Shown here one piece after another: positions 24,983-33,209 of a stretch of 33,209 bases of DNA; the first letter of the stretch is position 1; the number at the start of each line of letters is the position of its first letter. Origin of the DNA: Rhodospirillaceae bacterium (GTDB taxonomy: Bacteria; Pseudomonadota; Alphaproteobacteria; Rhodospirillales; Rhodospirillaceae); assembly GCA_009694245.1 (NCBI GenBank), contig SHVO01000019.1, positions 1-33,209 on the forward strand, read 5' to 3'. The position numbers were made by a program, and so were the translations under genes. The notes beneath the pieces were generated by a model. It was not told the origin of the DNA. It worked only from the letters and a program-made list of their open reading frames with translations, and did not search any database.

Positions 24983-26341
24983 ATGTGGCCCCAAATGTCG
25001 CCCCCCATGTCGAAACCGCCAACCGCACCCCCGCCGGGCCCCGCTGACGGCCACGAACTTGCCTCTCGTGCCGCGGCGCTCTCCATCATTGAGGGCGTCT
25101 TCTCGCGGGCCAAGTCCGCCGACGATCAGTTTGACCGCGCGGTCGTAAAGCTTGAGCCTCGCGACCGCGCCTTTGTGCGACTGCTGGTGGCAACGTTATT
25201 GCGCCGCCTCGGCCAGATTGATCTGGTCTTGGGCAATTTTGTCGAGCGCCGCCCGCCGGACCGTGTCGGCATGGTCCTTCGTCTCGGTGTTGCGCAGCTC
25301 CTATTCATGGCCACACCGCCCCATGCCGCCGTAGCAACCTCGGTTGCACTCGTCAAACAAGGCGACGAACGCCACGCCGGCCTGGTCAACGCCGTGCTGC
25401 GGCGGGTGTCCGAAAAGGGAGCTGCGATGATCGCGGCGCAGGATGCCGCAAGCCTCAATACGCCGATGTGGCTGTGGAAATCCTGGGTCGCCGCCTACGG
25501 CGAGCCGGCGGCGCGGGCAACCGCCGAGGCGCACTTGGGCGAGCCCCTGCTCGACATCACGATCAAGGATCCGGCAACGCAAGCCGAATGGGCGCGGCGG
25601 TTGGACGCGCGCGCGCTGCCCATCGGCAATCTGCGACGCACGGACGGCGGTCGTATCCAGGACATGGACGGCTTCGCCGAGGGCGCGTGGTGGGTCCAGG
25701 ACGCCGCCGCCACCTTGCCGGCGAAGATCCTGCTCCATGCCCTGGGAGACCCGCGCGGCAAAACCATCATCGATCTCTGCGCCGCCCCCGGCGGCAAGAC
25801 CGCGCAACTTGCCGCGGCGGGCTCAACCGTGACCGCCGTGGATTCCTCCGGCGAGCGTCTCGATCTCCTCAGGGCTAATCTCAAACGCTTGCGCCTGCCG
25901 GCCGAAGTCGTCGATGCCGACGCCATGACGTGGCGTCCGCGCGAACCGGTCGATGCCGTGCTTCTGGATGCCCCGTGCTCCGCCACCGGCACCATCCGCC
26001 GCCATCCCGATCTTCCCTATATCAAGCGCGCTGAAGACATCGCCGGATTCGCCGCCCGGCAGGCCCAGCTGCTTGCCGCCGCGCTCGCCATGGTCAAGCC
26101 GGGAGGACTGGTTTTCTGTACCGTCTGCTCGCTGCAGCCGGAAGAACGCCGCCCCGTGGTCGAGGCCGTGCTCGCGGCGAATCCCGAATTTGCGCGGGTG
26201 AAAATCTCCAAGGACGCCGTCGCCGGCGAATCGCAGTTCATCGACCATCTCGGCGACCTGCGCACCTTACCCAGCCAGTGGCCTGAACTCTCTAGCCTCG
26301 ACGGGTTTTACGGCGCACTCTTGCAACGCGCCGAATGCTGA
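24983..26341 (+). CDS. rsmB: 16S rRNA (cytosine-967-C5)-methyltransferase RsmB
   Basis: The 452-residue product has an N-terminal NusB-like domain (about residues 25-155: AALSIIEGVFSRAKSADDQF, VAQLLFMATPPHAAVATSV) and a C-terminal Rossmann methyltransferase domain. SAM motif I is DLCAAPGGKTAQLAAAGS. Motif IV is DAPCSATGTIRRHPDLPYIK, with the product-release cysteine. Motif VI is TVCSLQPEE, with the catalytic cysteine. It methylates C967 of 16S rRNA. Starts at 24983 (ATG), 24998 and 25010 (MSKPPTAP) are all possible, and none has a strong Shine-Dalgarno. The stop overlaps the next frame (ATGCTGA), suggesting coupling. Confidence 0.93.
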   Translation: MWPQMSPPMSKPPTAPPPGPADGHELASRAAALSIIEGVFSRAKSADDQFDRAVVKLEPRDRAFVRLLVATLLRRLGQIDLVLGNFVERRPPDRVGMVLRLGVAQLLFMATPPHAAVATSVALVKQGDERHAGLVNAVLRRVSEKGAAMIAAQDAASLNTPMWLWKSWVAAYGEPAARATAEAHLGEPLLDITIKDPATQAEWARRLDARALPIGNLRRTDGGRIQDMDGFAEGAWWVQDAAATLPAKILLHALGDPRGKTIIDLCAAPGGKTAQLAAAGSTVTAVDSSGERLDLLRANLKRLRLPAEVVDADAMTWRPREPVDAVLLDAPCSATGTIRRHPDLPYIKRAEDIAGFAARQAQLLAAALAMVKPGGLVFCTVCSLQPEERRPVVEAVLAANPEFARVKISKDAVAGESQFIDHLGDLRTLPSQWPELSSLDGFYGALLQRAEC

Positions 26342-27159
26342 CGCCGTCAATTTCCTCCGCCGCCGAACACAGCAGCGCCATCATGACCAAGAAAGCCAAC
26401 GAAGCCAAAACCCACGACTCGAACGTCGCCGCCCAATTCGGTCCCCGGGCTGCCGCCTATGTGGCGAGCCCGGTTCACGCCGCTGGCGAGGACTTGGCGC
26501 AAATCTCCGGACTCGCCCAAGCCCGAAGACCTTCTCGCGCCCTGGACCTGGGCTGCGGCGGCGGCCACGTCAGCTTTCAGTTGGCGGCCCACGCCGGCGA
26601 AGTCGTGGCCTTTGACCTTTCCGACGACATGTTGAATGCGGTGATGAAAGAGGCGATCACACGCGGGCTTGCCAACATCGTTCCCGGCCAAGGCAGCGTC
26701 GAGCAAATTCCCTTCGCCGATGGCGCCTTCGACTTTGTCGCCAGCCGCTACAGCGCCCACCATTGGCGGAATATCGGCGCCGGCCTTGCCGAGGCTCGGC
26801 GTGTCCTCGCCCCTGGGGGCGCGGCGGTGTTTGCCGATTCGGCCTCGCCTAAGAATCCCCTCCTCGACACCTACCTGCAGGCCATCGAATTGCTGCGCGA
26901 TTCGTCCCATGTACGCGATTATTCCGCGGCCGAATGGATCGCCAATCTAAGAGCCGCGGGTTTTGCGCCGGGCCAGCCCGTGATGCGCCGGGTCCGCCTG
27001 GAATTCGCATCCTGGGTCGCGCGCATGGCCACGCCCGAGGTCCAGGTGCGCGCGATTCGCGCGCTCCAGCAGTCCATGCCCGGCGACGTTGCCGAATATT
27101 TCGCGCTTGAAGCTGACGGTTCCTTTACCATCGACGCCATGACCATTGAGGCCTCATAA
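26335..27159 (+). CDS. class I SAM-dependent methyltransferase (UbiE/type 11)
   Basis: The product is a 274-residue methyltransferase. Motif I is ALDLGCGGGHVSFQLAAHA near residue 67, the acidic end of beta-2 is VVAFDLSDDML, and IPFADGAFDFVASRYSAHHW together with ARRVLAPGGAAVFAD are motifs typical of UbiE/type 11 enzymes acting on small molecules. The substrate is unknown. The longest start (26335) overlaps the rsmB stop. ATG at 26383 (MTKKANEAKTHD) is closer to the family start and would give 258 residues. It is followed after 50 bp by an MFS transporter on the same strand, so an export or modification pair is conceivable but unproven. Confidence 0.88.
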   Translation: MLTPSISSAAEHSSAIMTKKANEAKTHDSNVAAQFGPRAAAYVASPVHAAGEDLAQISGLAQARRPSRALDLGCGGGHVSFQLAAHAGEVVAFDLSDDMLNAVMKEAITRGLANIVPGQGSVEQIPFADGAFDFVASRYSAHHWRNIGAGLAEARRVLAPGGAAVFADSASPKNPLLDTYLQAIELLRDSSHVRDYSAAEWIANLRAAGFAPGQPVMRRVRLEFASWVARMATPEVQVRAIRALQQSMPGDVAEYFALEADGSFTIDAMTIEAS

Positions 27160-27209
27160 ATGGCGCGGCGTCCTCACCGGCGACAAAGTAAGAAATTCCG
27201 TGGGCGGCA

Positions 27210-28424
27210 ATGACCGAGAGAAAGCCACTCCATTGGGAATGGATCGTGCTGGCCGCCGCCGGCATGCTCATGGTCACCATGGGTTCGCGCCAGTCGCTCG
27301 GGCTTTTGATAGCGCCGATTGACGTTTCCACCGGCCTCGGGGTCGCCGCCATCAGCCTTGCCTTGGCCGTCTCTCAGTTCGTTTGGGGCGCCGTGCAGCC
27401 GATTGCCGGCGCGGCCGCCGACCGCTACGGCCCCGGGCGCGTGCTCTGCGTCGGCCTTTTGCTGCTCGCTGCCGGCACCGCGCTCACGCCGTTCGCGTCC
27501 TCGGCCGCCGGGCTTACGCTCACTCTTGGCGTCGTGGCTGCAGCAGGTTCGGGCACCGCCAGCTTTTCCGTGTTGATGGGAGCGGCCGGCCGGCTCCTGC
27601 CGGTTGAAAAGCGCGGCTTTGCCTCGGGCGTCATCGGGGCGGGCGGCTCCTTCGGACAATTCATCTTCGCGCCGGTCATGCAAAAACTGATCGTTGCCTT
27701 CAGTTGGATGAGCGCTTTGTGGTTTGTGGCCGCGATCGTGACCGCCGCCTTGCCGCTGGCGGCGATTCTGCGCCAACCTCGCGAGACCCCAACAGCCGCC
27801 CCGATCGTTGCTTTGGGCGGCGGTCTTGGCGCGGCCGTTAAAACCGCGCTCAAGGACCCGAGTTATCTTCTGTTGCATGCAGGATTTTTCACCTGCGGTT
27901 TTCATATTGCCTTTCTGGTCACCCACCTGCCCGGCGAAATCGCGCTGTGCGGCTTGTCGGCCTCGGTGGCGAGCTGGTCGCTCGGCATTATCGGCCTTGC
28001 CAATATCTTCGGCAGCCTCGCCGCCGGCTGGGGTGTCAGTCGATTCTTGAGCAAACACGTGCTGTTCGCGATGTACGCCTCGCGGGCGCTCATGATCCTC
28101 GCCTACCTCGGTGCGCCCAAGACCGCCATGACGTTCTATATTTTTGCCGTCGGCCTCGGCGTAACCTGGCTCGCGACCGTGCCGCCCACGGCCACGGTCG
28201 TCGGTAAACTCTTTGGTCAGCGCTACATCTCGACCTTGTTCGGGCTGACGCTGTTCTCGCATCAGATCGGCGGCTTCTTCGGCGCCTGGCTCGGCGGCCT
28301 CGCGGTCACGCGCTTCGCCACCTTCGACGGCATGTGGTATGCCGACGCGGCCCTGGCGGCGGCCGCGGCGCTCCTCAATCTACCCATCCGCGAACCGCAC
28401 CGCGCCCGTGAGGCGGCGGCGTAA
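27210..28424 (+). CDS. MFS transporter
   Basis: The 404-residue protein has about 12 hydrophobic segments from WEWIVLAAAGMLMVTMG to the C-terminal WYADAALAAAAALLNLP. The loop after TM2 reads GAAADRYGPGRVLC, the G-x3-D-R-x-G-x-R/K motif of the major facilitator superfamily, and its counterpart LAAGWGVSRFL appears in the second half. The pattern resembles the oxalate/formate or monocarboxylate-type MFS branch. Substrate and direction cannot be assigned. It lies in the inner membrane and is probably cotranscribed with the methyltransferase upstream. Confidence 0.9.
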   Translation: MTERKPLHWEWIVLAAAGMLMVTMGSRQSLGLLIAPIDVSTGLGVAAISLALAVSQFVWGAVQPIAGAAADRYGPGRVLCVGLLLLAAGTALTPFASSAAGLTLTLGVVAAAGSGTASFSVLMGAAGRLLPVEKRGFASGVIGAGGSFGQFIFAPVMQKLIVAFSWMSALWFVAAIVTAALPLAAILRQPRETPTAAPIVALGGGLGAAVKTALKDPSYLLLHAGFFTCGFHIAFLVTHLPGEIALCGLSASVASWSLGIIGLANIFGSLAAGWGVSRFLSKHVLFAMYASRALMILAYLGAPKTAMTFYIFAVGLGVTWLATVPPTATVVGKLFGQRYISTLFGLTLFSHQIGGFFGAWLGGLAVTRFATFDGMWYADAALAAAAALLNLPIREPHRAREAAA

Positions 28425-28442
28425 GCTGCGGCGCGAAGGCGC

Positions 28443-28485
28443 CTGTCCCACTGTCCCGGTGCCTAGGCGTGGGACGGTGGGACAG
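28443..28485. repeat. hairpin after the MFS gene
   Basis: Arms CTGTCCCACTGTCCC (28443-28457) and GGGACGGTGGGACAG (28471-28485) pair at 14 of 15 positions around a 13-base loop. No T tract follows directly, though a G3A6 run is at 28493-28501. It could act as a terminator or an mRNA-end stabiliser, or be a REP-like unit. Confidence 0.6.
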
Positions 28486-28581
28486 ACGTGGTGGGAAAAA
28501 AGGGCGCGCCGACAAATAGGATCGATCCCTACTACGCCCGGTTTGGCAGCCTAAGTTTTCCAATGAAATTCCGGCGGTTGA

Positions 28582-28657
<76 letters not shown>

Positions 28658-28712
28658 GCACCAACGCCTAAAGAAGCGAGCAAATTCGCCGCGCCCCCAA
28701 AAAAGCGCGCGG

Positions 28713-28741
28713 AGGATGGGTCGAAAGCGGTGCGAAGTCAA
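28713..28741 (-). promoter_or_regulatory. probable promoter of tRNA-Ala
   Basis: On the minus strand TTGACT (28736-28741) and CATCCT (28713-28718) are separated by 17 bases, about 55 bases before the tRNA 5' end. A strong -35 with a weaker -10 is usual for alphaproteobacterial stable-RNA promoters. Confidence 0.5.
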
Positions 28742-28918
28742 GGCGCGCTGTGGCGCTGCTATGCTTCCTTAACCGTTTGTTTTAGCGCCTGTTTTCGGCT
28801 TTTTCCGGTCGCTTGCGCCCGCCCGATTCGCTCAGTAGGGTAGTCTCCAGGTTATTGTTGAACCGACCAGCCTGCGCCCGGTGGCGCCGCGCGGTCTAGA
28901 AAGGTCTGCCGGCGCGCC

Positions 28919-29221
28919 ATGAGCACCATTGTCATTCCGTTGCTTCAAGTCTTGAGCGACGCCCTCGGTCTTTACAAATGGGTGGTGGTGATCTGGGTCG
29001 TCTTGAGCTGGCTGGTGGCCTTCAATGTCGTCAACAACCACAACCCGCTCGTCGGCAGCATCGGCCGGGCCCTGGACCAAATCGTCGAGCCGGCCTTGCG
29101 GCGTATCCGGCGCTACGTGCCCTTGTTCGGCAACATGGACATTTCACCGGTGCTTTTGTTCCTGGTCATTCTGTTTATTCAGCGCATGATCGGCCGTCTC
29201 ATCATAAATATGGCGCTATAA
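28919..29221 (+). CDS. YggT family membrane protein
   Basis: The 100-residue protein has two hydrophobic segments (about residues 18-38, LYKWVVVIWVVLSWLVAFNV, and 76-97, ISPVLLFLVILFIQRMIGRL). The connecting loop NPLVGSIGRALDQIVEPALR-RIRRYVP has the conserved P-x3-R-x3-P spacing of YggT. The family is poorly characterised and has been linked to ion homeostasis, membrane organisation or chloroplast nucleoid and cytochrome assembly in relatives. AAAGGTC precedes the ATG by 9-10 bases. It is followed 4 bp downstream by the DUF167 gene and then folD, a common alphaproteobacterial order. Confidence 0.92.
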   Translation: MSTIVIPLLQVLSDALGLYKWVVVIWVVLSWLVAFNVVNNHNPLVGSIGRALDQIVEPALRRIRRYVPLFGNMDISPVLLFLVILFIQRMIGRLIINMAL

Positions 29222-29225
29222 ATTC

Positions 29226-29534
29226 TTGGCATTCTTCGAAGCCGACAAGGACGGCTTGGTGATCGCCGCCCGGGTCTCGCCCAAGGCCTCGCGCACCGCT
29301 ATCTTGGGCGTCATGCCCACGCCCGACGGCGAGGCTCTGAAAATCGCGGTTACCGTGCCCCCCGATCGGGGCGAAGCCAACGCCGCCGTCATCGCGCTGT
29401 TGGCGAAAATATTCGGCGTTGCTAAAAGCAGCATCGAAGTGATCGCGGGGGAAACCGACCGGCGCAAGAGATTACGCATCGCGGGCGACCCCGCCGCCCT
29501 CGCCGCCATCGCCCGACAATGGGTCAAGGTATGA
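29226..29534 (+). CDS. DUF167 (YggU-like) family protein
   Basis: The 102-residue protein has the DUF167 blocks [35 protein letters not shown] and [20 protein letters not shown]. The family has a small alpha/beta fold and no established biochemical role. The only start that fits is TTG at 29226, 4 bp after the yggT stop, implying translational coupling. The TGA overlaps the folD ATG (ATGA, 29531-29534). Confidence 0.9.
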   Translation: MAFFEADKDGLVIAARVSPKASRTAILGVMPTPDGEALKIAVTVPPDRGEANAAVIALLAKIFGVAKSSIEVIAGETDRRKRLRIAGDPAALAAIARQWVKV

Positions 29535-30442
29535 CAACCGCTACCATCATCGACGGCAAGGAAGCCTCCGCCCGGCTTAAGGACTGCGTCGCGAAAGCGG
29601 TCGCGGATCTGAAGGCAAAGCATGGCCTAGTGCCCGGCCTCGCGACGGTATTGGTGGGCGAAGATCCGGCGAGCCAGGTCTACGTCGCGAGCAAGCAAAA
29701 GACCGCCCATGCCCTGGGCATGAATTCCATCCAGCACAATCTCCCGGCCGCCACATCCGAGGCCGATCTGCTCAATCTGCTGCGGAGCTTGAATCCCGAT
29801 CCCGCGATCAACGGCATCCTCGTGCAGTTGCCGGTGCCCAAACATATCGACACCATCAAGGTCATCACGACAACCGCCGTCGCCAAGGACGTGGATGGAC
29901 TCCATCCCGAAAGCGCCGGACGGCTTATGTCCGGCAGAGCGGCGCTAGTGTCGTGTACTCCCATGGGCTGCCTCATGCTGATCAAGGACGTGCTTGCCGA
30001 TCTCACGGGGCTCCACGCCGTGGTCGTGGGCCGCTCAAACCTCGTCGGCAAGCCCGTGGCTCATCTCCTTCTGAATGAGAATTGCACGGTTACGATTGCC
30101 CACTCGCGCACGAGGGATCTCGCCGCGATCTGCCGCACGGCCGACATTTTGGTGGCCGCCGTCGGTCGCAAAGAAATGATTCGCGGCGACTGGATCAAGC
30201 CGGGCGCGACGGTGATCGATGTCGGCATCAACCGCGTGCCGGCCGCCGGCGGCAAGAACAAGCTTTATGGCGACGTCAACTTCGCCGAAGCCTCCGCGGT
30301 CGCGGGCGCGATCACGCCGGTGCCCGGCGGCGTCGGCCTCATGACCGTAGCCTGCCTGATGGTCAACACTTTGAAGGCTTGTGTGACGCAGAACGGTATC
30401 ACCGACGTCGCGCTGCCGATGCGTCTGCCGCCGCGAGTCTAG
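29531..30442 (+). CDS. folD: bifunctional methylenetetrahydrofolate dehydrogenase/methenyltetrahydrofolate cyclohydrolase
   Basis: From ATG 29531 the product has 303 residues. [20 protein letters not shown] contains the catalytic Lys (YxxxK). [17 protein letters not shown] and [20 protein letters not shown] (NADP-binding) are followed by [16 protein letters not shown], all FolD signatures. It interconverts 5,10-methylene- and 10-formyl-tetrahydrofolate in one-carbon metabolism. The 29531 start is preferred because it overlaps the DUF167 stop as ATGA. An in-frame ATG at 29519 adds four residues. The TAG stop is the first three bases of a 42-bp palindrome. Confidence 0.96.
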   Translation: MTTATIIDGKEASARLKDCVAKAVADLKAKHGLVPGLATVLVGEDPASQVYVASKQKTAHALGMNSIQHNLPAATSEADLLNLLRSLNPDPAINGILVQLPVPKHIDTIKVITTTAVAKDVDGLHPESAGRLMSGRAALVSCTPMGCLMLIKDVLADLTGLHAVVVGRSNLVGKPVAHLLLNENCTVTIAHSRTRDLAAICRTADILVAAVGRKEMIRGDWIKPGATVIDVGINRVPAAGGKNKLYGDVNFAEASAVAGAITPVPGGVGLMTVACLMVNTLKACVTQNGITDVALPMRLPPRV

Positions 30443-30481
30443 AGCAAGCAGCGCGAATTCGGAATCGCTCCGCTTGCTCTA
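30440..30481. repeat. modular palindromic repeat, copy D (42-bp alpha module)
   Basis: TAGAGCAAGC (30440-30449) and GCTTGCTCTA (30472-30481) are perfect 10-bp inverted ends. The unit is nearly identical to 9421-9461 in copy B. It begins with the folD TAG and ends with CTA, the enoyl-CoA hydratase TAG on the other strand. Confidence 0.85.
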
Positions 30482-31243
30482 AAACGTGCTGAAATCCGGC
30501 GCGCGTTTTTCAAAGAACGCGGTCGCGGCCTCTTTGAATTCCGCCGAGGCCAAGCGTTCGGCAACCGCCTTGTTCTCCAAGGCAACGCGTTCGGCGATCT
30601 CTCCGGCATTGCCGCGCAACAACGCCTTGGCCTGGCGCAAGGCCGCCGGCGGCTTCGCCGCCAGTGCGCCGGCCTTTTGCGCGACCACCGTCGTCAAGTC
30701 CTCGGGCGCCACGATCGCATTTATCAGGCCGAGCGCGAGCGCCTTCTCGGCGCCGAAGGTGTCGGCCAAAAGCAATAACTCGGCGGCCCACGCCTGACCG
30801 ACGAGGCGCGGCAGCAGCAGCGTCGAGGCGAATTCCGGCACGATGGCAATGTTGACAAAGGGCAGGTGAAACTTTGCTCCCGGCACGGCGTAGGCCAGAT
30901 CGCAGTGGAGCAGCAGCGTTGTGCCGATGCCCACGGCCAGGCCGTTGATGGCGGCAATCACCGGCTTTGGAAATGTCGAAAGGGTCCGCATAAAGCGAAA
31001 CACCGGCGCATCGCCGTCCACGGGCGGGTTTTCCAGGAAATCCTTCAGGTCGTTGCCGGCGGTGAAACTGTCGGCCGTGCCCGTGATCACCACCACGCGT
31101 ATGGCGGCGTCGGTGGCAGCCGCCTTGAGCGCGGCATCGGCATCGGCGTACATGGAGGAGAGCAGCGCGTTCTTCTTCTCGGGCCGGTTGAAGCGCACCG
31201 TCAGGACGCTACCCTCATTTTCAGTGATGACATGTCCGCTCAT
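30479..31243 (-). CDS. enoyl-CoA hydratase/isomerase family protein
   Basis: The 254-residue crotonase-fold protein has LTVRFNRPEKKNALLSSMY at the N terminus and the oxyanion-hole segments TAGNDLKDF and NGLAVGIGTTLLLHCDLAYA. AKFHLPFVNIAIVPEFASTL contains a Glu where many hydratases and isomerases carry a catalytic acid. The family includes enoyl-CoA hydratases and delta3-delta2-enoyl-CoA isomerases, and the exact reaction cannot be told. A short gap (26 bp) follows the argG start region of the same strand, with argG upstream, so the two may share a transcript. Its TAG stop is part of the 42-bp palindrome shared with folD. Confidence 0.9.
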   Translation of the reverse strand: MSGHVITENEGSVLTVRFNRPEKKNALLSSMYADADAALKAAATDAAIRVVVITGTADSFTAGNDLKDFLENPPVDGDAPVFRFMRTLSTFPKPVIAAINGLAVGIGTTLLLHCDLAYAVPGAKFHLPFVNIAIVPEFASTLLLPRLVGQAWAAELLLLADTFGAEKALALGLINAIVAPEDLTTVVAQKAGALAAKPPAALRQAKALLRGNAGEIAERVALENKAVAERLASAEFKEAATAFFEKRAPDFSTF

Positions 31244-31269
31244 GGCGCTCGTCTCCCCCGGGTGAAGCG

Positions 31270-32481
31270 TTATTTCTTCTCGCGCGCCATCTTACCCAGC
31301 CGCAGGCGTAGCGCATTGAGTTTGATGAAGCCTTCGGCGTCAAACTGATTGTAAACCGAGTCTTCCTCGAAGGTCACGTAGTCCATGCGGTAGAGCGAAT
31401 TGGGCGACTTGCGGCCGGTGACCGAGGCCGAGCCCTTGTAAAGCTTCAGCCGCGCGGTGCCGTTGACCCATTCTTGGGTCTGGTCGATGGCGGCCTGGAG
31501 CATTTCGCGCTCCGGCGCGAACCAGTAGCCCGTGTAGATCAGCTTGGCGTAGCGCGGCATCAACTCGTCCTTCAGGTGCATGGCCTCGCGGTCGAGGGTT
31601 ACGCTTTCCACGGCCCGGTGCGCCACGTGCAGCAAGGTCCCGCCCGGTGTTTCGTAGACACCGCGGCTTTTCATGCCGACATAGCGGTTCTCCACCAGAT
31701 CGAGCCGGCCGACGCCGTGTTTTCCGCCCAGCTCGTTGAGCTTGGCCAGCAGCTTGGCCGGCGAAAGCCTCTCGCCGTTGACGGCGACAGCATCGCCGCG
31801 CGCGAATTCAATCTCGACATACTCCGGCGTATCGGGGGCTTTCTCCGGCGACACCGTCAGCCGGAACATGTCGGCGTGGGGTTCCGTCCACGGATCCTCA
31901 AGGACCTTACCCTCGTAGGAGATGTGCAAAAGGTTGGCGTCGGTCGAATAGGGGGCGTCGCCACGTTTGTCCTTCGGAATCGGGATCTGGTGCTTCTCGG
32001 CGTACGCGATCAGCTTGGTGCGCGAATTCAAATCCCACAGACGCCAGGGCGCGATCACCTTGATGTCCGGCTTTAAGGCGTAGGCCGTGAGTTCGAAGCG
32101 CACCTGATCGTTGCCCTTGCCCGTGGCGCCGTGGGCAATGGCATCGGCGCCGGTCTCGACGGCGATCTCGGTCAGGCGTTTGGCGATCAAGGGCCGCGCG
32201 ATCGAGGTTCCCAGCAGATAGATACCTTCATAAAGCGCGTTGGCGCGGAACATCGGGAAGACAAAGTCGCGGACGAACTCCTCCTTCAGGTCCTCAATGA
32301 AGATCTGTTTGATCCCCATCAGCTCGGCTTTCTTGCGCGCCGGCTCCAGCTCCTCGCCTTGGCCGATGTCGGCGGTAAAGGTCACGACCTCGCAGCCCTG
32401 CTCGACCTGCAGCCAGCGCAGGATGATCGACGTGTCGAGACCGCCCGAATAGGCCAGCACGACCTTTTTTGCTTTCGCCAT
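31270..32481 (-). CDS. argG: argininosuccinate synthase
   Basis: This 403-residue, full-length enzyme has the N-terminal ATP-binding motif [18 protein letters not shown] followed by [35 protein letters not shown] (citrulline and aspartate binding) and [20 protein letters not shown] are also present. It condenses citrulline and aspartate with ATP in arginine synthesis. The ATG is preceded by GGAGCG about 7 bases upstream. argF and argH are not in the window. A plausible promoter lies 45-70 bases upstream. Confidence 0.97.
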   Translation of the reverse strand: MAKAKKVVLAYSGGLDTSIILRWLQVEQGCEVVTFTADIGQGEELEPARKKAELMGIKQIFIEDLKEEFVRDFVFPMFRANALYEGIYLLGTSIARPLIAKRLTEIAVETGADAIAHGATGKGNDQVRFELTAYALKPDIKVIAPWRLWDLNSRTKLIAYAEKHQIPIPKDKRGDAPYSTDANLLHISYEGKVLEDPWTEPHADMFRLTVSPEKAPDTPEYVEIEFARGDAVAVNGERLSPAKLLAKLNELGGKHGVGRLDLVENRYVGMKSRGVYETPGGTLLHVAHRAVESVTLDREAMHLKDELMPRYAKLIYTGYWFAPEREMLQAAIDQTQEWVNGTARLKLYKGSASVTGRKSPNSLYRMDYVTFEEDSVYNQFDAEGFIKLNALRLRLGKMAREKK

Positions 32482-32525
32482 TAAGAACGCTCCGCGAGGA
32501 ACCGAGATGTCCGGAAAAGTCGCGC

Positions 32526-32553
32526 GCAGTATAGGCAGGACGAGTTCGGGGGC
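32526..32553 (-). promoter_or_regulatory. probable argG promoter
   Basis: On the minus strand TTGCCC (32548-32553) and TATACT (32526-32531) have a 16-base spacer, and the ATG lies about 45 bases downstream of the -10. No repressor site was recognised. Confidence 0.5.
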
Positions 32554-32604
32554 AAGGGTAGGAACGCGAATCGCTCTCGCCCTGAAGGACGGAGAGAACG
32601 GGCG

Positions 32605-33009
32605 TCAAGAGAGAATCGTGCTCCTGAGCCGATAGCGTTCGTAGACCGGCAATGCGCGCCGGTCACAAGTAATCAATTCGGCGCCGTGGCTGGCGGCGGT
32701 GGCCGCTACCAGCGCATCGTAGGCCGCGCCGCCGGTCACGCCGTGGGCGGGCAGGCCGAGAACGAAACTTCGATAGGCTGGTTCGCTCAGCCGTAGGAGG
32801 GGTTGAGGGAAACGGGCGGCAAGAAAATCGCGGACGAGCTCCGCCGCGACGCGGTGTGGCGGTGGTAGCCGCGTCAGGACCGAATAAGTCTCGAGCGCGC
32901 AATGCTCGATCAACCGTAGTTCGCCATCAAGGACGCGCCGCGCGGCTTCATGATGGTCGTGCCAGGACGCGAAGGCGGCGACCACGACACTCGTATCGGC
33001 CGCCTTCAC
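32605..33009 (-). CDS. PIN-domain toxin, VapC family
   Basis: The 134-residue PIN domain carries the expected acidic residues: Asp5 (KAADTSVVVAAF), a Glu in ALETYSVLTRLP near residue 40, and Asp in AAYDALVAATAASHG and LITCDRRA near the C terminus. VapC toxins are Mg-dependent ribonucleases that cut tRNA or rRNA and are neutralised by the cognate antitoxin. The start is GTG at 33009, overlapping the antitoxin TGA as GTGA, which indicates coupled translation with antitoxin first. It lies upstream of argG on the same strand with 123 bp between. Confidence 0.88.
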   Translation of the reverse strand: MKAADTSVVVAAFASWHDHHEAARRVLDGELRLIEHCALETYSVLTRLPPPHRVAAELVRDFLAARFPQPLLRLSEPAYRSFVLGLPAHGVTGGAAYDALVAATAASHGAELITCDRRALPVYERYRLRSTILS

Positions 33010-33209
33010 CGCCGCACGCGTTCCAAGGTTTCTCGAACCTGCTCGGCGGTCAGAGTGGGCAGTTGCGCGTCGGGAACCGCAACCACACCCTTTCCGCGTT
33101 TCTTGAGCTGCATCGCGGTCGGCGCGATTTCGATTTCAAGGCGCCCGTCGCCCGCCCGGATATCCAGGGGCTGGCCGGGCTTCAGGTCCAGGGCTTGGCG
33201 CAGCGCTTT
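33006..33209 (-). CDS. AbrB/MazE-type antitoxin, C-terminal part (truncated by window edge)
   Basis: The minus strand from 33209 to the TGA at 33006 encodes 67 residues. The segment begins LRQALDLKPGQPLDIRAGDG, the second half of a SpoVT-AbrB swapped-hairpin DNA-binding domain, and ends TLTAEQVRETLERVRR, a tail that would bind the toxin. The N-terminal part lies beyond the window. The frame overlaps the PIN toxin GTG by four bases, so the two form a VapBC-like module. The antitoxin would be expected to autoregulate the operon from a promoter outside this window. Confidence 0.8.
   Translation of the reverse strand, partial: KALRQALDLKPGQPLDIRAGDGRLEIEIAPTAMQLKKRGKGVVAVPDAQLPTLTAEQVRETLERVRR

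Noticed and set aside
27174-28262. Minus-strand open frame of 362 codons opposite the MFS transporter
   Set aside because: It is a hydrophilic Arg/Gly/Asp-rich shadow of a hydrophobic membrane protein, with no family resemblance.

Overview
The window is about 33 kb of high-GC, gene-dense chromosomal DNA. It most likely comes from an alphaproteobacterium, probably a Rhodospirillales-like or uncultured lineage. Markers are a bacterial Mic60/mitofilin (COG4223) gene beside hemD and hemY, an SdhAF4 (DUF1674) gene beside rsmB, a Fur of the alphaproteobacterial Fur/Mur type, and an ornithine-lipid gene pair olsB-olsA. There are no phage genes, no transposase genes and no CRISPR array. Nearly everything is housekeeping.

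Layout. 1-7027, minus strand: a conserved block reading fur, olsB, olsA, miaB, phoH, ybeY, corC, lnt (lnt cut by the window edge), with start/stop overlaps from phoH to corC. 7268-9409: tusA-like (+), rimI and tsaB (-), and a D-Ala-D-Ala dipeptidase (+). 9579-14479, minus: hemD, mic60, hemY. The HemD frame continues into a long Glu/Arg-rich coiled coil, and the reading frame then switches into the Mic60 frame at a G-rich site. 14593-18419: tsaD (+), UDP-glucuronate epimerase (-), gpsA (+). 18548-22923, plus: manC with a basic tail, a YciI protein, a Rieske protein and acetyl-CoA synthetase. 23088-24841, minus: an unassigned TPR-like protein and sdhAF4. 24983-28424, plus: rsmB, a class I methyltransferase and an MFS transporter. 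Then tRNA-Ala(CGC) (-), yggT, DUF167 and folD (+), an enoyl-CoA hydratase and argG (-), and a PIN-toxin/AbrB-type antitoxin pair (-, antitoxin cut by the edge).

How genes fit together. tsaB and tsaD serve tRNA t6A37 synthesis. miaB, ybeY, rsmB and rimI serve tRNA, rRNA and ribosomal-protein modification. hemD and hemY relate to heme, and mic60 to membrane architecture. The epimerase and manC supply nucleotide sugars for surface polysaccharide, while olsBA, gpsA and lnt serve membrane lipids and lipoproteins.

The most distinctive non-coding content is a set of modular palindromic repeats at gene ends (about 4339-4586, 7521-7576, 9421-9565, 15935-16243, 18416-18520, 22932-23091, 30440-30481). 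Modules recur in both orientations, are nested in one another, and in several places provide the stop codons of the flanking genes. The strongest candidates for something unusual are the HemD/coiled-coil/Mic60 arrangement, the nested palindrome that has an empty-site copy elsewhere in the window, and the 42-bp palindrome that ends two convergent genes.
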